From NCBI GenBank assembly GCA_040880365.1, contig JBBDIO010000187.1, forward strand, positions 1 to 19,791: a stretch of 19,791 nucleotides of DNA. Reading direction: 5' to 3'. Positions 1 to 9,688 of this stretch are shown in pieces. How positions within the stretch are numbered: the first letter of the stretch is position 1; each line of letters opens with the position of its first letter. Under the pieces are notes generated by a model, which did not search any database, was not told where the DNA came from, and worked only from the letters and a program-made list of their open reading frames with translations. The stretch comes from JBBDIO01 sp040880365. GTDB taxonomy: Bacteria; Chloroflexota; Anaerolineae; Caldilineales; Caldilineaceae. The position numbers and the translations under genes are program-made.

Positions 1-159
1 GGGAATCGGCTTGCCAAAGTTGGCTTCCAACTGTTCATCCAGGTCGAAAAAGGGGCGTTGCAGCTGGGCGGCGAGGCTGCGTCCAATAGTGGTTTTGCCG
101 GTGCCCATGAATCCGGTGATGACAATGTTGCGGTCGTGCGGAAAAGTTGTGGATGACAT
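1..159 (-). CDS. aroK: Shikimate kinase, N-terminal part (cut by window edge)
   Basis: Shikimate kinase phosphorylates shikimate with ATP, two steps before chorismate. Only the first 53 codons are inside the window. The start ATG (159-157) gives MSSTTFPHDRNIVITGFMGT, and the P-loop GFMGTGKTT lies at about residues 17-25. DLDEQLE follows and matches the shikimate-binding DxD region of the family (AroK usually has D-x-D; here DLD). No stop is reached, so the 3' part lies to the left of the window. It begins 58 bases after the aroC stop on the same strand and is probably the next gene of the aromatic operon. The P-loop plus DLDE pattern and the neighbouring chorismate synthase make the assignment strong, although most of the protein is unseen. 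Confidence 0.9.
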   Translation of the reverse strand, partial: MSSTTFPHDRNIVITGFMGTGKTTIGRSLAAQLQRPFFDLDEQLEANFGKPIP

Positions 160-217
160 AGTTAATCCATCGTTGCTGGACTATTTGGTGTTGGGAATGG
201 ATGCGTGCTGGATGCAA

Positions 218-1558
218 TCACTCGGCCTGCGCGGTGTCTTCGACGGTGTCCACAGGTGTTGCATCGGGTGTGTGGGCAAATAGCTGGAAATTTCCTGCGT
301 TGACATGCTGGGCCTGGTGTAGCAGCACGCCATTCATCAGCTCGATGGCGACGCGTGATTCCAGCGTGACCCCGGCGCGCACACCAACACAGGGATCATG
401 CCGCCCTTTTTCCAGCAGGAAGTCGATTTCTTCCAGATTTTTGCGCACCGACTGCTGGGGCTTCACGATGGTGGAGGTGGGCTTGAAACTGACGCGACAG
501 ACGAGCGGCATTCCGGTGGTGATACCGCCGATCAGCCCGCCATGACTGTTGGAAAGATAGCCCGTGCTGCGAATGGGATCGTTGTTCTGGCTGCCCAGGC
601 GCGCGGCCACTGCCACGCCGTCGCCGATTTCACAGCCCTGTACCGCGTTGAGGCCACCCAGCGTGCCCATCAGGCGCACTTTCAGGCTTTGGTAGAGGGG
701 ATCGCCCACCAGCGCGGGCACATTCACCGCCACGACTTCGACCACGGCGCCCAGGGAATCACCCTGGATGCGGGTCGCCTTGATCAGGTCCGCAGCTTCG
801 CGGGCAAACTCGGCATCTATGGTGGGAATCTCGGCGTCGTCCAGCGCTGCCTGCCACTGCGCGATTCGCGCGGGCGAAACGGTCGTGCCGGGATGCTGCG
901 CCAGGTGCGCTTGCAGCTGTTGCGCAAGGGTGGTCTGGGCCTGCAAGGGGCCGACCTGCACAATCGACGACAGGAGCACGGTGCCAAAATGCTGGTGGAG
1001 AAAGGTGCGGGCAATGGAACCGCCGATCACATCGCTGATGGTGGAGCGATAGCTGGAGCGTCCGCCGCCGCGCACATCGACAAAGCCCTGGGATTTGTAG
1101 TGCTTTACCAGGTCGGTATGTCCGGGGCGCACTTCGCCGGTGGCCCCCGAAAACTGGCGATAGTCGCCCGACCGTTTGGCCGTGGATAAGACCAGGGCTG
1201 CAATTGGCTCGCCGGTGGTGTAGCCTGCCTCATAGCCGGCAGTGCGGGCGGCCTGACCTGCGGCTGCGCCACCAATCACTGTGCTGATTTCACTGGCGAA
1301 TTCGTCTGCGGTGGCTGTGCCAAAGAGCGCGGCGGCGTCATCCTGGTAGATGCCGGAGAGCAGCACCACGCTATCGGCCTCGCGGCGGGGCGTGCCGTGT
1401 TTGTTGCTCCCCGGACGGCGGCGATCCAAATAGGACTGGATGGCGGCGCGTTCCAGATAGAGACCGGGGGGACAGCCAAAGACGATGGTGGTGATGCCGG
1501 GGCCGTGAGATTCACCTGCGCCCGCAACACCAAAGATAGGTCCGCCTAAAATTTCCAT
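218..1558 (-). CDS. aroC: Chorismate synthase, long form with an internal insertion
   Basis: Chorismate synthase removes phosphate from EPSP to make chorismate, using reduced FMN. Family signatures are visible: GAGESHG (residues 14-19, first catalytic His), LDRRRPG, TPRREAD, RPGHTD (second His, about residue 147), RGGGRSSYRST and, near the C terminus, GRHDPCVGVRA. The start chosen is ATG 1558, giving MEILGGPIFGVAGAGESHG. The frame stays open upstream to a TTG at 1645, but those 29 residues do not resemble the family and the start has only a weak GAG before it. At 446 aa it is longer than the usual 350-400. Roughly residues 73-113 (Ala/Gly/Thr-rich) sit between LLSGIYQDD and YTTGEPIA, where typical enzymes have only a short link. 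The second signature also carries Tyr where Ala/Gly is usual. It is 94 bases after trpF, in the same operon. Confidence 0.95.
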   Translation of the reverse strand: MEILGGPIFGVAGAGESHGPGITTIVFGCPPGLYLERAAIQSYLDRRRPGSNKHGTPRREADSVVLLSGIYQDDAAALFGTATADEFASEISTVIGGAAAGQAARTAGYEAGYTTGEPIAALVLSTAKRSGDYRQFSGATGEVRPGHTDLVKHYKSQGFVDVRGGGRSSYRSTISDVIGGSIARTFLHQHFGTVLLSSIVQVGPLQAQTTLAQQLQAHLAQHPGTTVSPARIAQWQAALDDAEIPTIDAEFAREAADLIKATRIQGDSLGAVVEVVAVNVPALVGDPLYQSLKVRLMGTLGGLNAVQGCEIGDGVAVAARLGSQNNDPIRSTGYLSNSHGGLIGGITTGMPLVCRVSFKPTSTIVKPQQSVRKNLEEIDFLLEKGRHDPCVGVRAGVTLESRVAIELMNGVLLHQAQHVNAGNFQLFAHTPDATPVDTVEDTAQAE

Positions 1559-1652
1559 GCGATAACTCGATTGTTTCTGTCCGGTGCGAAATGCCCACGT
1601 TTGTGCCTGTACAATGGCCCAAGTATAGCCCAGAAAAGTGGGCAAAGCTATT

Positions 1653-2345
1653 TTATTGGCCCAGGATAGTTGCCTGCGCGGCGCGGATAAACGCTATGAC
1701 GGCGGCGTGATCTTTGAGACCCGGCGCACGCTCTACGCCGCTTGCCACATCTACGCCCCAGGGCTGGATATGCTGAATGGCGTGGGAGACGTTGGCGGGG
1801 GTCAGGCCGCCTGCCAGCAGCAGATGGGGGAAGGCGCGGGCGAGCGCGTGGGCCAGCGTCTGGTCGGCAAGTTTGCCGATGCCGCCATAGGCTGTAGGGT
1901 CATAGGCATCGACCATGAGGCCCGGTCCGGCATGGTGCGTCGTTGTGTGGAAGCGGCGTCCCCGCGCGAGTGCGGGCGCAATGGGGTCAGACGCGTCCGC
2001 CTGCCCTCGCGCGGGGGCGGCCGCGCCCAGGGCTTTGAACGCGCAGGGCGCCAGTGCGTGGACTTGATCCGGGCTTTCGTCGCCATGTAATTGGGCATAG
2101 CGCAGGCCGGTTTGTGCGAGAATTGCCTGGATCTCGGTGACGGTGTAGTTGACGAAGACACCGACACCGGGCGTCGTATGGCCGGCGGCTGCCAGTGTGC
2201 TCAGAATATCGGCTACGGTCGCCGGTTCCACGTAGCGCGGCGATTTGGGATAAAAGATGAAGCCCAGGAAATCGGCTCCAGCCTGGACGGCACACAGGGC
2301 ATCTTCAGCATTGGTAAGCCCACAGATTTTAACGCGTACAGGCAT
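1653..2345 (-). CDS. trpF: Phosphoribosylanthranilate isomerase
   Basis: TrpF isomerises N-(5'-phosphoribosyl)anthranilate to CdRP, the third step after chorismate. The 230-residue protein is of normal size or slightly long. It opens with MPVRVKICGLTNAEDA, containing the family motif KICGLT with the catalytic Cys at residue 8. GADFLGFIFYPKSPRYV, MVDAYD with the general-acid Asp, GGIGKL, LLAGGLTPANV and GVDVASGVE follow in the order expected for the (beta/alpha)8 barrel with its phosphate-binding loops. The ATG at 2345 lies only 5 bases after the trpC stop, so translation of the two genes is probably coupled. It is a separate enzyme here, not fused to TrpC as in enterobacteria. Confidence 0.97.
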   Translation of the reverse strand: MPVRVKICGLTNAEDALCAVQAGADFLGFIFYPKSPRYVEPATVADILSTLAAAGHTTPGVGVFVNYTVTEIQAILAQTGLRYAQLHGDESPDQVHALAPCAFKALGAAAPARGQADASDPIAPALARGRRFHTTTHHAGPGLMVDAYDPTAYGGIGKLADQTLAHALARAFPHLLLAGGLTPANVSHAIQHIQPWGVDVASGVERAPGLKDHAAVIAFIRAAQATILGQ

Positions 2346-2350
2346 GGTGC

Positions 2351-3196
2351 TTAGGTCCGTCCGGCCGCGACAAAGGCCGCGACGCGTTCGGCGCGTGCGC
2401 CTTGTGGCAGCTTGCAGAACGTTTCGCCCACCAGAATGGCATCACAGCCCATTTCGGCCATGCGTTGCACATCCGCCTCGTCGCGAATCCCACTTTCGCC
2501 CACCAGCACTTTGCCTGCGGGCATGTGCGCCTTGAGCCGGGCGGTGGTCTCGATGTCCACAGCGAAGGTGCGCAGGTTGCGATTGTTGACGCCGATGATA
2601 TGCACATCCAATGCCAGCGCCCGTTCCAGCTCGCGTTCGTCGTGGACCTCGACGACGGCCTGCATACCCAGGTCATAGGTGAGCCGATAGAGGTCTTTCA
2701 GATCACGGTCGCCCAGCACACCCACAATGAGCAGGATGGCGTCGGCGCCTGCCATGCGCGCTTCGTGGATTTGGTAGGGATGGTAGATGAACTCTTTGCG
2801 CAGGACGGGGATCGACAGATTCTTGACGCGCAAGCGTTCTTTGATGGCGGTGAGATATTCCAGACGTCCTTGAAAAAAGCGGCCGTCGGTGAGACACGAG
2901 ATGGCCGCGGCCCCGTTTTGGGCATAAGTTTCGGCGATTAGCTCGGGATCCCAGTCTTTGGCGATGAGGCCGCGCGAGGGGCTGGCGCGCTTTATCTCGG
3001 CGATCAGGCTTGCGCCGGGGTGCGCGGTGAGCGCGGCCGCGAAATCCAGCGGTTTAGGGACCAGCGCGGCAAAGGCTTTCACCTGGTCCAGGGGCATGGC
3101 GTCCATGTGGCGCGGTACTTCTTCGCGCTTCCACGCCATGATGAGATCCAGCACTTCGCCTTTGTGTTTGGCAATATCCAGTTTTGAATGACTCAT
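2351..3196 (-). CDS. trpC: Indole-3-glycerol phosphate synthase
   Basis: TrpC closes the ring of CdRP to give indole-3-glycerol phosphate. Length is 281 aa, normal for the monofunctional enzyme. Motifs seen are IAEIKRASPSRG with the catalytic Lys at about residue 69, PVLRKEFIYHPYQI, ADAILLIVGVL, VEVHDERELERAL, IGVNNRNLRTF and GESGI near the C terminus. The start ATG 3196 has AGGA about 9 bases upstream. It follows trpD by 91 bases and precedes trpF by 5. The N-terminal 40 residues (MSHSKLDIAKHKGEVLDLIMA) form the usual substrate-capping extension that begins with a helix. Confidence 0.97.
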   Translation of the reverse strand: MSHSKLDIAKHKGEVLDLIMAWKREEVPRHMDAMPLDQVKAFAALVPKPLDFAAALTAHPGASLIAEIKRASPSRGLIAKDWDPELIAETYAQNGAAAISCLTDGRFFQGRLEYLTAIKERLRVKNLSIPVLRKEFIYHPYQIHEARMAGADAILLIVGVLGDRDLKDLYRLTYDLGMQAVVEVHDERELERALALDVHIIGVNNRNLRTFAVDIETTARLKAHMPAGKVLVGESGIRDEADVQRMAEMGCDAILVGETFCKLPQGARAERVAAFVAAGRT

Positions 3197-3287
3197 ATTC
3201 GTGTATCCTGTTGCGATATCCGGGGGTAGTCCGGGATCTGGTTGGGCAAATAGGGTGGCGGGCTAGGTGCTGGGCCGGGTGCTGGGC

Positions 3288-4337
<1,050 letters not shown>

Positions 4338-4450
4338 GATGTTTCTCCTTCGGCTTTCGCTTACGGTTTCTGATTGCCCGCGGTATATGGGGCAGTGGGC
4401 TGGGCTGGGACCGGGTCTCGTGGGCGCACTCTCATTGCGCGCCTACATAT

Positions 4451-5602
4451 TTAGTCGGGCGAGAGTTGCTCGATGACATGGGCCTGCCATGCTGCCACGG
4501 TCGCGGGGGCTTTTTCGACGATTGCGTGCAGGGCAAAGGCCGACGCTGCGCTCGCCAACGCGGCTTCCACGGCCTGGGCGATATACGCGAGATTCTGGGA
4601 AATTTCGCGACGCGTACTTGGCGTACTTGCCTGCTGCAAACTACTGTGCACGCCATTCAGCAGATAGGCCAACGCCTGGAGCGGCAACAAGCGACTGTAG
4701 ACCGCGATCCGGTCGGCAAGTTCAGATTGATCTACCAGCCCCAGGTAGGTATCGAGTAAGGCGCCTGTGTCGATTGCTTGTGGCTGGGGCGGCAAATGGA
4801 ACAGCAGGCGCGCCATATCCAATGCGGGATCGCCCAGGCCGTACATCTCCCAATCCAGCAGCAGCGGGTAGCCACGGGTGTGGATCAGGCAGTTTTCGGG
4901 TAACAGGTCGCCGTGGACGGGTGTGGGCGGCGCGCCCTGCCAGAGCGTATGCGCCGCGCCAACCGCGTCGTCGGCGTGGGTAGCCAGCTGTTGTACGGCG
5001 TCGGCCATATCCAATGCGCCGGCACGCTGGGTGTGGCGCTGGGCATTGTGCAGCGCGCCCGTCTCGATGCGCCAATAGGTTTCGAGATTGACCGGGTGGG
5101 GGCAGACGCGGCGTACCGTATCCACGCCGGCCCCATGCACCGTTGCGATGGTTTGCGCCAGCGCCATCAGGGTTGCCGCATCGCCCAAATCGGGTGGCGT
5201 GCCTTCTTCCCAGGCATAGACGAGAATCTGGCGGGCCAGGCCGTGGGGATAGCGGTCGAACCACAGGGGAGCAGGGGCCAACCCCTGGGGCGCGAACGCA
5301 GATTGTCCATCGAATTGGCGGCGGCCCCGCGCTTGTCCCGCTTCGAGAAACAGTTTAACGATTGCCTGCTGCGTGCCCGCACGGACCAGCCACAACAGAT
5401 TGTCGTGACCCTGCCAGGCGCGCTCGACTGTTATCGCCTGTCCCTGAAACTCGCTGGTGGGCGCGCTTTGCAGATAGGCGATGATACTGGTGGTAAGCTC
5501 CGCACCCGCACGGATATCGGCATCCGCGTCCACCCCAGCACCAACATCTGCGCTGGCGGGTGACTCGGACTCTGGATTGGGCGATGCATCGACCGCGGAC
5601 AT
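4451..5602 (-). CDS. APH/choline-kinase-family phosphotransferase inside the trp operon
   Basis: This 383-residue protein carries the kinase-like fold of the aminoglycoside phosphotransferase/choline kinase superfamily. The catalytic loop is VHGDLLPEN (229-237; Asp as base, Asn as metal ligand), followed by LLDWEMYGLGDPALD (248-262) with the metal-binding Asp. IVKLF near residue 83 gives the likely ATP-contacting Lys. Residues 1-35 are a low-complexity Ala/Asp/Ser stretch that looks disordered. The ATG at 5602 has no clear Shine-Dalgarno, so the true start could be further in (a GTG near residue 24 is one option). The gene sits 42 bases after trpG and 113 before trpD. The substrate cannot be told from sequence: family members act on aminoglycosides, choline, homoserine, sugars or methylthioribose. 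Its location suggests a small-molecule metabolic kinase rather than resistance, but that is inference. Confidence 0.8.
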   Translation of the reverse strand: MSAVDASPNPESESPASADVGAGVDADADIRAGAELTTSIIAYLQSAPTSEFQGQAITVERAWQGHDNLLWLVRAGTQQAIVKLFLEAGQARGRRQFDGQSAFAPQGLAPAPLWFDRYPHGLARQILVYAWEEGTPPDLGDAATLMALAQTIATVHGAGVDTVRRVCPHPVNLETYWRIETGALHNAQRHTQRAGALDMADAVQQLATHADDAVGAAHTLWQGAPPTPVHGDLLPENCLIHTRGYPLLLDWEMYGLGDPALDMARLLFHLPPQPQAIDTGALLDTYLGLVDQSELADRIAVYSRLLPLQALAYLLNGVHSSLQQASTPSTRREISQNLAYIAQAVEAALASAASAFALHAIVEKAPATVAAWQAHVIEQLSPD

Positions 5603-5644
5603 AGGGTGTGCTGGCAGTTTCTCTGGCTGATTATCTGGGTCGGG

Positions 5645-6274
5645 CTAGGCGACGGGCGACGGAATTTCTATTTGCAGAAAATTGAGCAGCAGCTCGCGAC
5701 CGTGGTCGGTGAGAATGCTCTCTGGATGAAATTGTACCCCAAAAATGGGCAACTCCACATGCCGCACGCCCATGAGTTCACCTTCGGCGGTGTGGGCCGT
5801 GGCAACCAGCTCGGCGGGCAGCGGCTCTTCTACAATCAGCGAATGGTAGCGCGTCGCGGTGAAGGGGGATGGCAGACCGGCAAAGACGCCTTCGCCGTCG
5901 TGGTGAACGTCGCTGACTTTGCCGTGCATGAGCCGCGGCGCGCGGATCACGTTGCCGCCAAAGACGTGCCCAATACACTGCTGGCCCAGACAGACGCCCA
6001 GGATCGGCGTGGTCTTGCCCAGATGGCGGATCACATCGTTGCTAATGCCGCTGTCGTTTTCGGGCGTACCCGGCCCGGGGCTGATGATGATGTGGGAGGG
6101 GCGCAGATCGGCCAGTTCCTCCACATCGATCTCATCGTTGCGCCATACGCGAATGGTGGACGCGCCATTTTCTTCGGCGGCCAGACCCGGGATGCGGCCC
6201 TGGGCGATCAACTCCCCGATAAATTGCACCAGATTATAGGTAAAGCTGTCGTAATTATCGATAACCGCAATCAT
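5645..6274 (-). CDS. trpG: Anthranilate synthase, glutamine amidotransferase subunit
   Basis: TrpG hydrolyses glutamine and channels ammonia to TrpE to form anthranilate. The 209-residue class I amidotransferase has the oxyanion segment SPGPGTPEN (65-73), the nucleophile in GVCLGQQ (Cys95), and the His-x-Glu pair in FHPESILT (His183, Glu185). The opening MIAVIDNYDSFTYNLVQF is typical of the family. Start ATG 6274 has AAGGA about 8 bases upstream. Such subunits can serve both TrpE and PabB; the operon context favours the tryptophan role. It is separated from its partner trpE by trpS, which is unusual. Confidence 0.96.
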   Translation of the reverse strand: MIAVIDNYDSFTYNLVQFIGELIAQGRIPGLAAEENGASTIRVWRNDEIDVEELADLRPSHIIISPGPGTPENDSGISNDVIRHLGKTTPILGVCLGQQCIGHVFGGNVIRAPRLMHGKVSDVHHDGEGVFAGLPSPFTATRYHSLIVEEPLPAELVATAHTAEGELMGVRHVELPIFGVQFHPESILTDHGRELLLNFLQIEIPSPVA

Positions 6275-6373
6275 GATGGTTTTCCTTGTGCTGTAGCAGG
6301 CGGGTTGTACCCGGTTTCGTTGGGGAGGCCGAACCGGTCACAGCCGCGAGATGGTCATAGTGTGATGGTGGGT

Positions 6374-7438
6374 TCAGGCTTCTGCGGTGCGCTTGCGCCG
6401 GCGTTCGGCGCCGCGACTCAGCTTGTTCCACACGCCGGTAAGCCCCATGGCTTTCTTGGCTTCCAGCAGCGTCGCCTGGGCTTCCTGGCGGGCGCGCAGC
6501 GTGCCTTCGTAGAGCAACTCATCGACAAGGCCGGTTTGCTGTTCATAGTGGTCCCGGCGTTCGCGCATGGGATCCAGAAAGTTGTTCAGGGCACGCGCCA
6601 GCTTTTCCTTGACTTCCACATCGCCCACGCGCCCCGCGCGATAGCGTTCTTTCAGGTCATCCACTTCGGCCTTGTTAGGGTTAAACGCATCGTGATAGAT
6701 GAAGACGGGGTTGCCATCGACGCGACCCGGCACATCGGCGCTGACCCGGTTGGGATCGGTATACATGCTCATCACGCGGCGGCGCACAGTGGCTTCGTCG
6801 TCGCTCAGGAAAATGGCATTGTCCAGGCTTTTGCTCATTTTGGCCTGTCCATCGGTGCCGACCAGCGCGCCGCCTACCACATGCGCTTCGGGAATGGGGA
6901 AGACTTCGCCATAGGCATTGTTAAAACGGCGCGCGATCTGGCGGGTCAGTTCGACATGGCTTTCGTTATCCTTGCCCACGGGGACCAAATTGGCGCGCGG
7001 CAGCAGAATATCGGCGGACTGGAGCACAGGATAGCCCAGCAGGATATAGGGGATCTGGTCCATGCCGGCGGCGGTTGCCATATCCTTGATGGTGGGCAAC
7101 TGCTGCAAGCGTTCCACCGTGATGAGGCTGCCGATGAGCAGTTGCAACTCGTAGGTCTCGTGGAGCGCCGATTGCAGACAGAAGGTGACGCGGTCGGGCG
7201 CAATCCCGATTGCCAGATGATCCATGACAATGGCGCGGGCATTGTCGGCAATGTTCAGAATGCTTTCCTTGTCGGGGCGCGTGGTCAGCATATGCAGGTC
7301 GGCGATGAGAAAGAAACATTCGTACTCATCTTGCATGGCCAATCGATATTGATGGCTGCCGAGATAGTGGCCCAGATGCAGCTTGCCGGTGGGGCGATCT
7401 CCGGTCAGGATGCGTTTGCGTGAATTCGTGTTCTCCAT
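6374..7438 (-). CDS. trpS: Tryptophanyl-tRNA synthetase
   Basis: TrpS charges tRNA-Trp. Starting at ATG 7438 the product is 354 aa, MENTNSRKRILTGDRPTG, followed by the class I HIGH-type motif KLHLGH (19-24). PVLQSADILLPRA and the KMSKS loop in GQAKMSKSLDNAI (KMSKS 200-204) come later. The frame is open further upstream to 7594, but that 52-residue extension has no family counterpart. A GAGG lies 11 bases before ATG 7438, and ATG 7447 (MKVMEN) is an alternative. The ILTGDRPTGKLHLGHY form resembles the TrpRS type of many Gram-positive bacteria and Deinococcus TrpRS II rather than the E. coli form. It lies 161 bases after trpE and 99 before trpG, in the T-box-controlled operon. Confidence 0.95.
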   Translation of the reverse strand: MENTNSRKRILTGDRPTGKLHLGHYLGSHQYRLAMQDEYECFFLIADLHMLTTRPDKESILNIADNARAIVMDHLAIGIAPDRVTFCLQSALHETYELQLLIGSLITVERLQQLPTIKDMATAAGMDQIPYILLGYPVLQSADILLPRANLVPVGKDNESHVELTRQIARRFNNAYGEVFPIPEAHVVGGALVGTDGQAKMSKSLDNAIFLSDDEATVRRRVMSMYTDPNRVSADVPGRVDGNPVFIYHDAFNPNKAEVDDLKERYRAGRVGDVEVKEKLARALNNFLDPMRERRDHYEQQTGLVDELLYEGTLRARQEAQATLLEAKKAMGLTGVWNKLSRGAERRRKRTAEA

Positions 7439-7599
7439 GACTTTCATTTCCTCAACTTGTGAAAAGGCAACTTGCTGATGCGCATAGTAATTACTGGTGA
7501 TGACGGATTTTGGCGAAAAATGATGCCATTGAGTTCTGGTGTCGGCTCCGCAGCCTATTCTGGGGCAGCCAGATTGACTGCTACGAACGTGCACACGCG

Positions 7600-9117
7600 C
7601 TAGATCGTAAGCCCGCGTTCGGCGTGTTCGACCGCCACCGCCAGGGCACGCGCCTTGTTCATGCTCTCGTTGAACTCGGCAGTGGGGTCGCTATCGGCGA
7701 CAATGCCGCCCCCGGCCTGCAAATAACATTGGTTGCCCTTCATAACGATGGTGCGAATGGTGATACACGAGTCGATGGAGCCATCGTAGGATAGCCACGC
7801 CACTGCGCCGCCATAGGGACCGCGGCGCGTTCCTTCCAACTCTTCGATGATTTCCATGGCGCGCACTTTGGGCGCGCCGCTCAACGTGCCGGCAGGGAAG
7901 GTGGCGCGCAGCAGGCTGAATGCGTCGTGCTGGGGCATGATTTTGCCGCGTACGTCGCTCACAATATGCATGACATGGCTATAGCGTTCCACGGTCATCA
8001 TGGTGGGGACGGTGACTGTGCCATATTCACACACGCGGCCCAGGTCGTTGCGGCCCAGGTCTACCAGCATGACATGCTCGGCGCGCTCCTTGGGGTCGGC
8101 GAGTAGCTCGGCAGCCAGGGCATCGTCTTCGGCGGCCGATTTCCCACGCCAGCGCGTGCCTGCGATGGGGTGCAGATAGGCCATGCCATCTTCGAGGCGT
8201 ACGTGCATTTCGGGGCTGGAGCCGATGATCCGCACCGGCTCGCTAGGGATGCCGGCTACACCTGTGAAGTCGAGATAATACATATAGGGCGAAGGATTCA
8301 ACATGCGCAGGGCGCGATAGATTGTGAACGGATCGGCGTCGGTGGGGCGCGCGAGCCGTTGGCTCAAAACGACCTGGAAAATATCACCCGCGGCGATGTA
8401 TTCCTTGGCGCGGTTCACGTTCTGCTCGAAGTCGCTTTGGGCGAGGTTGCTTTCCCACTGGGCCGAATTGGACAGGATCGGCGTGGCGGGCGGTGTCAGT
8501 GGCTTTGCCAGATCCTGAATTATCTTGTCGATGCGGGCGACGGCATCGGCATAGGCGGCGCGCAGATCGGCCTCGACGCGCATGTTGGCGATCACAATCA
8601 GGCGATGGCGTACATGGTCGAAGACCACCAGATTATCGCTGAACAACAGCACCATGTCGGGTACATCGACCTGGCGTGCGGCGGTGTTGGGCAGGCGTTC
8701 TACAAAGCGCACCAGATCATAGCCGAAATAGCCAACGGCTCCGCCGGTGAAGTGGGGCAAACCTGCCAGTGCGACGGGCTGGCGATCGGCCATGATGCCT
8801 TTGACGATTTCCAATGGATCGCCGGTGGCTTCTTCGAGCACGGCCCCGCCCGCGCCGCCGATGACGACCTGGTCGTCGTGGGCGACTGCCGAGAGCGGCG
8901 CGTGGACACCGATGAAACTATAGCGTCCTACAATTTCGCCTCGTTCTACTGATTCCAGCAAAAAGCTGGGTCCCATGCCGTTCTGGCGCAGTTTGAGAAA
9001 GACGGAAACCGGCGTTTCCAGATCGGCAGGCAATTCGCGGCTGACTGCGATGAGATTCCCCGGCTGGGTCGCCAGGTTGCGGACTTCTTCCAGACTGGGT
9101 CGATAGACTGATGACAT
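7600..9117 (-). CDS. trpE: Anthranilate synthase component I
   Basis: TrpE converts chorismate and ammonia (from TrpG) into anthranilate. The 505-residue protein has the N-terminal regulatory domain with the tryptophan-binding motif LLES (residues 53-56), so feedback inhibition by Trp is expected. The chorismate-binding domain follows, with PIAGTRWRG (317-325), DLGRND (353-358), GTLSGAPK (410-417) and QAGGGIVADSDP (467-477). The third motif usually reads PIAGTRPRG, so Trp replaces Pro. Start ATG 9117 is preceded by AAGGA about 10 bases upstream. It is the first gene after the T-box leader; the leader terminator ends 116 bases before this start. Confidence 0.97.
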   Translation of the reverse strand: MSSVYRPSLEEVRNLATQPGNLIAVSRELPADLETPVSVFLKLRQNGMGPSFLLESVERGEIVGRYSFIGVHAPLSAVAHDDQVVIGGAGGAVLEEATGDPLEIVKGIMADRQPVALAGLPHFTGGAVGYFGYDLVRFVERLPNTAARQVDVPDMVLLFSDNLVVFDHVRHRLIVIANMRVEADLRAAYADAVARIDKIIQDLAKPLTPPATPILSNSAQWESNLAQSDFEQNVNRAKEYIAAGDIFQVVLSQRLARPTDADPFTIYRALRMLNPSPYMYYLDFTGVAGIPSEPVRIIGSSPEMHVRLEDGMAYLHPIAGTRWRGKSAAEDDALAAELLADPKERAEHVMLVDLGRNDLGRVCEYGTVTVPTMMTVERYSHVMHIVSDVRGKIMPQHDAFSLLRATFPAGTLSGAPKVRAMEIIEELEGTRRGPYGGAVAWLSYDGSIDSCITIRTIVMKGNQCYLQAGGGIVADSDPTAEFNESMNKARALAVAVEHAERGLTI

Positions 9118-9233
9118 AAATTTTCCATCCTTTGGCTGTGCGCCAGTTTACAGTGAATCTGGATGCTGTGGCGGGTTTGAACCGCACGTTCTGCTGTGTG
9201 AACTGGATCAACGCGGGACTGGCGACAGACAAC

Positions 9234-9286
9234 AAAAAACCTCGTCCCCGGAACGCCGAAACAAGTTCGACAATCCTGGGACGAGG
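9234..9286 (-). terminator. T-box intrinsic terminator ahead of trpE
   Basis: On the minus strand the arm CCTCGTCCC (9278-9286) pairs with GGGACGAGG (9240-9248), closing a 29-base interior that itself can fold. Six T follow immediately (9239-9234). The 5' arm overlaps the region needed for the T-box antiterminator, which starts 12 bases upstream, so the two structures are mutually exclusive in the usual T-box manner. Confidence 0.93.
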
Positions 9287-9682
9287 TTGGATTTCCCCCG
9301 CGGTGCCACCCAAGTTAAGCTGGTATCGTGTGCGCTTTGCGAACTACTGGGGCGTCTACTAAACACCCAGACAATTCTTGCGCGGCTCGGAAAACAAAAA
9401 TCCCTGCATGAATACAGGGACGACAGCCAGCTTCACTCTACCGGGAACGGGCAAAAGCCGATTCCCGACGCCCGTTAACGGCGGCGACACCGGAACAACC
9501 TACTTGGCGGAAGGGCGGTAGCGGTTACTTACGCTGATTTACTGAGTTTGCCCCTGCGGTTCAGTGTTCAACTCCCCAGCCCATTCCTCGTTGCCACGGT
9601 TGTTTCCTTTTCAGCAGTCGGAAACTCTCTGGAACCTGACACAATGAGTACTCTTCTGGATCACAGTCTTTATGAATATGTT
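9234..9682 (-). ncRNA. Tryptophan-specific T-box leader riboswitch
   Basis: T-box leaders bind an uncharged tRNA and let transcription continue. The minus strand shows the conserved T-box GGGTGGCACCGCGG (9298-9311). Its TGGC can pair with a tRNA 3' end GCCA, that is, a G discriminator as in bacterial tRNA-Trp. Stem I contains AGAGTA on its 5' side, an apical hairpin GTTTCC...GGAAAC around a GACTGCTG loop (9602-9625), and a specifier loop GAATGGG flanked by CAACGAG and CTGG helices. The specifier triplet is TGG (9581-9583), the Trp codon. A hairpin at 9442-9467 and a stem III-like hairpin at 9401-9420 lie between. The intrinsic terminator closes the element. This predicts derepression of trpE-trpS-trpG and the rest when charged tRNA-Trp is scarce. 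Confidence 0.96.
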
Positions 9683-9688
9683 GGAGCT

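Noticed and set aside
1628..1643. Hairpin GCCCA-N6-TGGGC after trpF
   Set aside because: The stem is only 5 bp and is followed by TATACTTGG rather than a T-run on the minus strand, so it is not a terminator. The TATACT could be a -10 for aroC, but no -35 lies at proper spacing.
5606..7423. 605-codon open frame on the plus strand opposite trpG and trpS
   Set aside because: It is the mirror of two clearly conserved minus-strand genes in a GC-rich sequence; its translation shows no recognisable motif, and it crosses the intergenic gap between them.
9172..9186. tRNA T-arm-like GCGGTTCAAACCCGC on the minus strand between the T-box and trpE
   Set aside because: Only a 4-bp stem, and no anticodon or acceptor arm can be found around it; the space up to trpE is too short and unstructured for a tRNA.
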